NCBI RefSeq assembly: GCF_036250695.1
Contig: NZ_CP109427.1
Location: 8,308,001-8,372,000, forward strand
From: Streptomyces sp. NBC_01497
GTDB lineage: Bacteria; Actinomycetota; Actinomycetes; Streptomycetales; Streptomycetaceae
Length of the DNA stretch: 64,000 nucleotides
Direction: 5' to 3'
Positions within the stretch are counted from its first letter, which is position 1. Each line of letters opens with the position of its first letter. This document shows, piece by piece, positions 58,287 to 64,000 of this stretch. The translations under genes were made by a program, and so were the position numbers. Below the pieces are notes generated by a model. It did no database searches. It had not been told where the DNA came from and worked only from the letters and a program-made list of their open reading frames with translations.

Positions 58287-59344
58287 TGGGCGCGCACCCG
58301 CGGGTCGAGGAGCCGGTAGGCGAGATCCGCCAGGAGATTCATGATGATCACACTCGCGCTGAAGACGATGAAGGTGCCCTGAAGCAGGGGCAGGTCGGGG
58401 ATTTTGAGCGCCTCGTAGGTGAGGTCGCCGAGGCCGGGCCAGGAGTAGACCGCCTCGACGGTGACGGCGCCGCTGATCAGGGTGCCGAGGTGCATGAAGA
58501 TCATGGTCACCGAGGGCAGCAGGGCGTTGGGCAGGGCGTGGCGGCGGCGCACGTGGTCGTCCCTCAGCCCCTTGGCCCGAGCGGTCAGCAGGTAGGGACT
58601 GCCGGTCTCCTCGATGATCGAGGACCGCATGATGGTCACGTACTGGGCGTACACGACGAGGATCATGGTCAGCGCGGGCAGTACCAGATGCTGGGCCACG
58701 TCCACGTAGTGCCGCATGCCGCTCTGCGGCAGGGACGGGTCGCTCATGCCGCCGGTCGGCAGGAAGCCGTGGATCGGGCCGATGCCGACACTGCACACCA
58801 GCAGCAGGATCATGCCCAGCCAGAAGGTGGGCACCGACCACAGCGTCAGCGCGATGGACGACGTGATCCGGTCGAACCGGCTCCCGGCGCGCCAGCCGCT
58901 GCGCTGGCCGAGCCACAGCCCGAGCAGCACCGAGATCACGAAGGACGTGCCCATCAGCAGCAGCGTCGGGCCGATCCGGCCCATCACCAGGGAGGCCACC
59001 GACCGCTGGTACTCCCAGGAGTAGCCCAGACGGCCGTGCAGGGTGTCGTTGACGAAGCCCAGGAACCGCTGCCAGACCGGCTTGTCCAGGCCGAGTTGGG
59101 AGCGCAGCTGGATGAGTTGCGCCGGACTGACCGGCCGGCCGCGGGTCATGGTGCGGACCGGGTCGGACGGCATCATGTTGAACAGGACGAAGCCGATGAC
59201 CAGGGTGACGGCGAAACTGACGACGGCCGCGCCGAGTTTGGCGGCCAGATAGCGGGCCCAGGGCAGCCGCGGCGCGCGAGGGCTCCTCGTGGGCAGCTGG
59301 ACGACCTCGGCGGCCGGATCGGTGGCGGTGACGGGATTACTCAC
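58283..59344 (-). CDS. Peptide ABC transporter permease (DppB/OppB-like)
   Basis: 353 residues. After a short N-terminal tail there are six membrane helices with the family features LVIGFVLFNMMPSDPVRTM, QRFLGFVNDTLHGRLGYS, and the EAA loop TARAKGLRDDHVRRRHALPNAL (about residues 245-266). The GTG at 59344 overlaps the end of the binding-protein gene by eight bases, so the genes are translationally coupled. It pairs with the DppC-like permease. Confidence 0.93.
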   Translation of the reverse strand: MSNPVTATDPAAEVVQLPTRSPRAPRLPWARYLAAKLGAAVVSFAVTLVIGFVLFNMMPSDPVRTMTRGRPVSPAQLIQLRSQLGLDKPVWQRFLGFVNDTLHGRLGYSWEYQRSVASLVMGRIGPTLLLMGTSFVISVLLGLWLGQRSGWRAGSRFDRITSSIALTLWSVPTFWLGMILLLVCSVGIGPIHGFLPTGGMSDPSLPQSGMRHYVDVAQHLVLPALTMILVVYAQYVTIMRSSIIEETGSPYLLTARAKGLRDDHVRRRHALPNALLPSVTMIFMHLGTLISGAVTVEAVYSWPGLGDLTYEALKIPDLPLLQGTFIVFSASVIIMNLLADLAYRLLDPRVRAQ

Positions 59345-61175
59345 GGTCGTCCACCCCCGCCCTGCGCCGGACCACGGCGACGCCCGCGCCGACCACGATG
59401 ACAGCGAAGGCGATGCCCAGCCACAGGCCGACGTCGCCGGAAGACGAACCGCCGCCGGCCTTGGGGGTCGCGTCCAGCCAGCTCCAGAACGAGCTCTGCG
59501 CCGGGTAGGCACCCTGCGCGTCCGGCTTGCCGGTGTTCATGCCGGCGAGGTCGGAGGACAGCGCGATCTTCGTGGTGCTGTTGTACAGCATCAGGTCGAC
59601 ATCGGCGTTGTAGAGGATCTGCTGCATCTGGTCGACGGTCTTCGTCCGCTGCGCCGGGTCGAACTCGGTCTGCTGCTTCGCGAACAGCTTCTCGTAGGCG
59701 GGGTCGCAGAAGAACGAGTCCGTGTTGCCGCCGCTGCCCTGGTCGTCGGGGAGGGTGGTGCAGCTCTGGATCCCGAGGATGTACGTCGGGTCCGGGCCGT
59801 TCGTCCAGGCGTCCATCAGCATGTCCCAGTCGCCCTTGCCCAGGTCGCTGTTGAGTGCGCTCATGCTCATCGGGTCGATGACCACCTTGATGCCGAGGGC
59901 CTTGAGCCAGCCCGCCACGTACGGGGCTATCGCCGCGTCGGTGGAGTCGTCGGAGTGGATACCGAGTCTCAGGGCGAGCGCCTTGCCGGTCTTGGGGCTG
60001 ATCCGGATGCCGTTCGCCCCGCGCTTGTAACCGGCCTTGTCCAGAAGCTGGTTCGCTTTCGCGGGGTCATATCTCTGCTCCTGGCCGGGCGAGGGCTTCC
60101 ACACCCACTGCGACCAGGCCGGCGTCAGGTACCCCTCACCGACCGTGCCGTAGCCGTCGATGACCTTCTTGAGCAGGGTCTGCTTGTCCACACCGAGGGA
60201 TATCGCGCGGCGCACCCGCGGATCGGTGAGCGCGGGGTTGCCGGTGCCGAGCGGCTTGCCGCTGCGGGTCCTGGCGCCGGGGTTCAGTTCGAGCCCGGTC
60301 CAGCCGTTGCCCACGGACTCCGCGGTCGAGACGCCCGAGTCCCGCTTCAGTGCGGTGTACTCGGTGGCGTTGACCCCGTTGATGTAGTCCAACTGGCCGG
60401 AGCGCAGGGCCGCGACCGCGCTGTCGCTGTTCTTGTAGAGCTGGTCGACCATGTGGTCGTACGCGGGCGCGCCCAGGATGAACGACTTGTTGGCGTCCAG
60501 CGTCGCGTACTGGTCGGTCTTGTAGCCGGTGAGCTTCCAGGGACCGTAGCCGACGACCGGGAACGAGTCGTTCCTGTAGTCCTTGAGGCCCGCGACGTGC
60601 GCCTTCCAGATGTGCTCCGGCACGATCGGGATGCTGTAGATCGGGGTGCTGACGTAGGTGAGGTTGGACTGCGGGTGCTTCGTCCTGATCACCAGGGTGG
60701 TGGGGTCGGGCGCGGTGACGGACGTGAAGTTGGAGACCAGCGAGCCGTTGGCGGTGGCCGCGGTCTCGTTGGTCATGATCAGATTCAGCGTCCAGGCGGC
60801 GTCCGCCGCGGTCAGCGGACGGCCGTCACTCCACTTCAGCCCCTTGCGGATCTTGAAGGTCCAGGTGAGGTGGTCGGACGATATCGACCAGGACGTGGCC
60901 AGGTAGGGGCTGGGCCGCCCGTCCTTGTTGATCACGGTGAGCGTCGGGTAAATGCTGCCGAAGATGTCGAGGGAGCCGTTGAAGTAGGACGTGAACGGGT
61001 TGAGGGTGTCCACCCCCGAACTGTCCATCGCGACGCGGAGCGTTTTCCCGGGGGCGTTGTGCGGGGTGGCGGCCGCCGCCGGACTCACCAGCGCTGCCGG
61101 GGCGGCCAGGGACAGGGCACAGGCGGCTGTCGCGGCCAGAGCGGTGCGCGGCCTGTGGCGTTCGCGCAGAACCAT
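59337..61175 (-). CDS. Peptide ABC transporter substrate-binding protein with C-terminal membrane anchor
   Basis: 612-residue SBP_bac_5 (cluster C) extracytoplasmic binding protein. A Sec signal peptide (RTALAATAACALSLAAPAALV, residues about 10-30, cleaved near AAAA) has no lipobox Cys. The body shows LRVAMDSSGVDTLNPF, LKWSDGRPLTAADAAW and DPRVRRAISLGVDKQ, typical of the family. Unusually it ends in a Gly/Ser linker and a single membrane helix (VGLWLGIAFAVIVVGAGVAVV) followed by RRRAG, which would tether it instead of a lipid. GGAG lies seven bases before the ATG. It begins the transporter operon and selects the peptide. Confidence 0.93.
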   Translation of the reverse strand: MVLRERHRPRTALAATAACALSLAAPAALVSPAAAATPHNAPGKTLRVAMDSSGVDTLNPFTSYFNGSLDIFGSIYPTLTVINKDGRPSPYLATSWSISSDHLTWTFKIRKGLKWSDGRPLTAADAAWTLNLIMTNETAATANGSLVSNFTSVTAPDPTTLVIRTKHPQSNLTYVSTPIYSIPIVPEHIWKAHVAGLKDYRNDSFPVVGYGPWKLTGYKTDQYATLDANKSFILGAPAYDHMVDQLYKNSDSAVAALRSGQLDYINGVNATEYTALKRDSGVSTAESVGNGWTGLELNPGARTRSGKPLGTGNPALTDPRVRRAISLGVDKQTLLKKVIDGYGTVGEGYLTPAWSQWVWKPSPGQEQRYDPAKANQLLDKAGYKRGANGIRISPKTGKALALRLGIHSDDSTDAAIAPYVAGWLKALGIKVVIDPMSMSALNSDLGKGDWDMLMDAWTNGPDPTYILGIQSCTTLPDDQGSGGNTDSFFCDPAYEKLFAKQQTEFDPAQRTKTVDQMQQILYNADVDLMLYNSTTKIALSSDLAGMNTGKPDAQGAYPAQSSFWSWLDATPKAGGGSSSGDVGLWLGIAFAVIVVGAGVAVVRRRAGVDDRE

Positions 61176-61610
61176 AGAGGATCTCCGAAGTTGGGAAGGA
61201 GAGGGCTGTGCAGGCCCGGGCAGGTGCGTGTGGGGAAGGGGGTACGTACGGGGGGAGCCGGCCGGTCCATCAGTGGCGGGTACGCGCCCGCCGGCGCCTC
61301 GGGCAGGTGCGTAAACGGCGGGTGGGCCTGGGCATGAGGTGGGTACGCGCTGCTCCACGGTGAGTGCGCGCCGCTGCGAGGCGGGTGCGTGCGGGCGCCG
61401 GGGTATGCGCCGTGGTGTGTCCTGCCCGCGGGCCGGTGGCGCGCCGGTCGGGCGCGGGAACCGACGGGACCGGTGCCGACGTCATGGCATCCGGTGGCAT
61501 AACCGCACCTCACGATCGCCTGAAGCTCAGGTGGAGAGAATGACAACCCATGGGGGAACGGCGGCGTTCCATGAGCGGTTGCGTCTCTGAGCATCGAAGT
61601 CTTCGATGCC
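61176..61610. other. Spacer with imperfect GT/GC-rich repeats
   Basis: This gap of about 435 bp sits between the S9 peptidase and the binding-protein gene (both minus strand). It contains loosely repeated GGTGCGTGCG/GGTACGCGC-type units (about 61215-61400). The operon promoter for the transporter may lie here if the peptidase has its own transcript. No gene is supported. Confidence 0.45.
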
Positions 61611-63698
61611 TCAACTCGGGCCCATGACCTGGGCGTAGAGAGCGAGCTCGGCGCGCAGGCAGGCGAGTGTGGTGGCGCCGCGGCGGAATCCGTGGCCCTC
61701 GCCCGGGAACTCCAGGTGGCGAAAGCACAGACCCGGTCCATGGGCCGCGTCGACCGCTTCGACCATCCGCCGCGCCTGGTCCGGGCGGCAGATCGGGTCG
61801 TCGAGTCCCTGGAACATGACGAACGGCACGGTGATGCCTGCCGCGTTGGCCAGCGGCGACACCCGGCGGTGGTGCTCCTCGTCGTCGGGCAACCGGCCGA
61901 CCAGCGACTCGATGTAGCGGCTCTCGAAGTCATGAGTCGCACCGTGCGACCAGGTCAGCGAGTCGCTGATCGGATAGTAGACGGCGCCGCAGCTGAACAC
62001 GTCGCTGTGGGCGAGGGCGGCCAGGGCGGTCCAGCCCCCGGCCGAGCCGCCGCGGATGGCGGTACGCCGCGGGTCGGCCAGTCCCTCGGCGGCCAGCGAC
62101 CGTGCTACGGCGACGCTGTCCCGCACGTCCACCACGCCCCAGGCGTGCCGCAGCCGGTCGCGGTACGCCCGCCCGTATCCGGTCGATCCGCCGTGGTCCA
62201 CCGACGCCACCGCGAAACCGCGGCTGGTGAACAGCGAGAGCGCCAGGCTGCGCGTCGCGCCGGTGCGGTTGGTGGGCCCGCCGTGGACGTCGATCAGCAG
62301 CGGTGGGAGTGCGTCGACCGGCCCGGAGTGGTCGGGGTTGGTCGGCGGGTAGTAGACGTAGGGCACATCCCAGCCGTCCGAGACGGCGACCCGGCGCCGG
62401 GGGAGTGACAGCCAGCGGCGGTACGGCTCCTCGGCCGGGGCGACGCACCGGCGTACGACAGCGGGCGCGCCGGCGGCCGCGGCAGCCGGTGCGCCGGTGG
62501 CCGCCGCCGCGGGTGCGGTGGGGAGCGTCACCCGCAGTGGCGTGGCGCTCTCGGTCGGGCTCGCCGCCACCACGGCCACCGAGTGCGCGTCGCCGCACAA
62601 CCCGATCCCGAACTCGGTCCATTCCTCGGCGATCCGTGTGACGGAGCCGTCGGCCGGGTCCCACACCACCAGGGACTGCTCGTCGCCGCCCTTCGCGAAG
62701 ACCACGCCCGCCTCGGTGACCGCGAACGACGTGGCCCCCACCCGCCAGATCGGGTGCGAGCACTCGGTGTCGGTGCGCAGCACGCAGGCCGCGGCGGCCG
62801 GGCGGCCGGCCGCCAGTTCGACCCGGTGCAGGTTCCACCAGCCGTCCGGGTCCGCCATCGCGTAAAGGGTGTCCGGGCCGGCCCATTCGGCCTGCGGCAC
62901 GGAGACGCCCGGGCCGCCGAGGACCCGTACCGGATCGACCGCTCTGCCTTCGTGGAGCGGGGAGACCATCAGATCGCTGGTGTCCCACGGCATGTCCGGG
63001 TGGTTCCAGCCGATCCACGCGAGTCGCCGCCCGTCCGGGCTCACCCGGACCCCGGACAGGAAGTGGTGTGAGGACGCCACCACGCGGACGGCGTCCGGGT
63101 CGTCGCCCGCCGCGCCCGACAGCGGCACGGCCACGACCGCGCGTACGGTACGCGGCGCGGGGTCGTCGGGCGCGCCCCCCGTCGGCACGCGGGTCACCTC
63201 CCGTACGCACCAGACCTCGTCACCGTCTGGGCCCAGGACCGGGTCGGCGTACGTGACGCGGAACCCGGGCGGGTCGGCCGGGGTGAGGGGAGCCGGCGCG
63301 GTGCCGACGTCGGAGCCGGTCCCGGGGCCGGTGGCGCCCGCCGCCGGTACCCGAGCGGCGTACAGGCGCTGATCGGACGTCCGGCAGAAGACGAGGAGGT
63401 GCGTCCGTCCGCCCGGCACGACCAGGTACGGGCGTCCGCCGTAGCCGATCGCGCGGCTGCCGACGGGCCAGTCCGGTCCGAGAGCCTCCTCCGGCGCTCC
63501 CTCGGGCTCGGCGCGGCGCAGCAGCCGCACCGCGGCGGTCGCCGGGTCGGGTGCGAGCCACCAGGTCTCGGCGCCGGCCACGGCGGGCCAGGACGGCGCG
63601 CCGGGCTCCGCCGCCGCCAGTTCGGGGCTCAGGGGTGACGGCCAGTCGCCGTGGCGGCGGACCTCACGCGGGTCGGCGGTGTCCTCGGCCACGGTCAT
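61611..63698 (-). CDS. S9-family serine peptidase (acylaminoacyl/prolyl oligopeptidase-like)
   Basis: 695-residue two-domain peptidase. Residues up to about 440 form a beta-propeller-like gate (repeats such as VRVSPDGRRLAWIGWNHPDMPWD). The alpha/beta hydrolase domain follows: LLIDVHGGPTNRTG, nucleophile Ser552 in GGSAGG, acid in FQGLDDPIC and His in GEGHGFRRG. There is no signal peptide, so it is cytoplasmic. It lies upstream of the peptide transporter on the same strand and could degrade short peptides brought in by it. An Ala/Pro-rich low-complexity stretch near residues 400-420 is a linker. Confidence 0.92.
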   Translation of the reverse strand: MTVAEDTADPREVRRHGDWPSPLSPELAAAEPGAPSWPAVAGAETWWLAPDPATAAVRLLRRAEPEGAPEEALGPDWPVGSRAIGYGGRPYLVVPGGRTHLLVFCRTSDQRLYAARVPAAGATGPGTGSDVGTAPAPLTPADPPGFRVTYADPVLGPDGDEVWCVREVTRVPTGGAPDDPAPRTVRAVVAVPLSGAAGDDPDAVRVVASSHHFLSGVRVSPDGRRLAWIGWNHPDMPWDTSDLMVSPLHEGRAVDPVRVLGGPGVSVPQAEWAGPDTLYAMADPDGWWNLHRVELAAGRPAAAACVLRTDTECSHPIWRVGATSFAVTEAGVVFAKGGDEQSLVVWDPADGSVTRIAEEWTEFGIGLCGDAHSVAVVAASPTESATPLRVTLPTAPAAAATGAPAAAAAGAPAVVRRCVAPAEEPYRRWLSLPRRRVAVSDGWDVPYVYYPPTNPDHSGPVDALPPLLIDVHGGPTNRTGATRSLALSLFTSRGFAVASVDHGGSTGYGRAYRDRLRHAWGVVDVRDSVAVARSLAAEGLADPRRTAIRGGSAGGWTALAALAHSDVFSCGAVYYPISDSLTWSHGATHDFESRYIESLVGRLPDDEEHHRRVSPLANAAGITVPFVMFQGLDDPICRPDQARRMVEAVDAAHGPGLCFRHLEFPGEGHGFRRGATTLACLRAELALYAQVMGPS

Positions 63699-64000
63699 GG
63701 GTGCTCCTCGTCGTACGTCTCTGTCGGGTTCGTGCGGCTCGGTCAGCCCGGTCCTGCGGATCGGGCTTCGCGGGCCGGTTCGGCGTTCAGCGGATCGGTC
63801 ACCGACGGTTCGGGGGCCGCCGGTTCAGCGCGGCCTCTCGCACGGTCTCGCACCGGGTGGGGCGGAGCCGATGTGCCTGATGAGCCGACATCGTCGCCGT
63901 CGTGGAGGGCGCGATCGCCTGGGCCGGAGGGAACTCATCGGTGAGCGGCGAGGTTTTCGTGGGTGCGGCGCCGGAACGTCCGCCGCGCGGCACGCTGATC
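63699..64000. other. Right-end spacer
   Basis: No gene was recognised in the last 302 bases. It contains an imperfect short repeat of GGTTCGGCG-like units near 63775-63832. The promoter of the S9 peptidase gene should lie in its left part. Confidence 0.4.

Noticed and set aside
54402..61175. Peptide transporter as the OppA1/OppA2 system of clavulanate clusters
   Set aside because: Clavulanate clusters carry free-standing oppA genes next to late pathway genes. Here a full five-gene transporter lies over 20 kb from the clavam block, with a peptidase context.

Overview
The base composition (GC-rich throughout, with G or C at most third codon positions), the GTG and TTG starts, the SARP/AfsR-type regulators and the ECF sigma/anti-sigma pair point to an actinomycete chromosome, most likely Streptomyces. 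No rRNA, tRNA, CRISPR array or replication origin was recognised.

The centrepiece is a clavam biosynthetic gene cluster at about 9.3-32.8 kb. On the minus strand lie the five early-pathway genes: ceaS (carboxyethylarginine synthase), bls (beta-lactam synthetase), pah (proclavaminate amidinohydrolase), cas (clavaminate synthase) and an argJ-type oat. Together they account for glyceraldehyde-3-phosphate + arginine -> clavaminate. Around them are counterparts of the Streptomyces clavuligerus 5S-clavam (cvm) genes: aminotransferase, LLM flavin monooxygenase, MetX-like alpha/beta hydrolase, aldo-keto reductase, SnoaL-like protein and flavin reductase. Three further genes suggest the product: a serine-hydroxymethyltransferase-like PLP enzyme, an ATP-grasp ligase and an MFS exporter. 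A hydroxyalanylclavam joined to an amino acid (valclavam/clavamycin type) fits best, which is an inference. No clavulanate-specific late genes were seen. The cluster is bracketed by two SARP-type ATPase regulators. The left one carries two TTA codons, which predicts bldA control.

Left flank (0-9 kb): a class A FAD monooxygenase behind a clear promoter and TetR-type operator, a GNAT acetyltransferase, an SDR oxidoreductase, a HAD phosphatase broken by one extra base, a small RBBP9/YdeN-like hydrolase and a BBE-type FAD oxidase.

Right flank (32.8-54 kb): an IS481-type transposase remnant at the cluster edge; a five-gene operon of ECF sigma factor, anti-sigma factor, ABC ATPase and two membrane proteins; assorted hydrolases; a TetR/alpha-beta-hydrolase divergon with a palindromic operator; a YhgE/Pip-type membrane protein; a cold-shock protein with a strong terminator; an ISL3-family transposase wreck abutting a truncated enoyl-CoA hydratase; an HxlR regulator; a Kup potassium transporter; and a TetR regulator divergent from a TetX-like monooxygenase.

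At 54.4-63.7 kb, minus-strand genes encode a peptide ABC transporter (binding protein, two permeases, two ATPases), an MccF-like LD-carboxypeptidase and, upstream, an S9 peptidase. Nearly every junction from binding protein to carboxypeptidase overlaps, so these look like one peptide uptake-and-processing unit. Several long gene-free spacers (0.3-1.3 kb) carry short tandem repeats with units of 7, 8, 15 or 18 bp.
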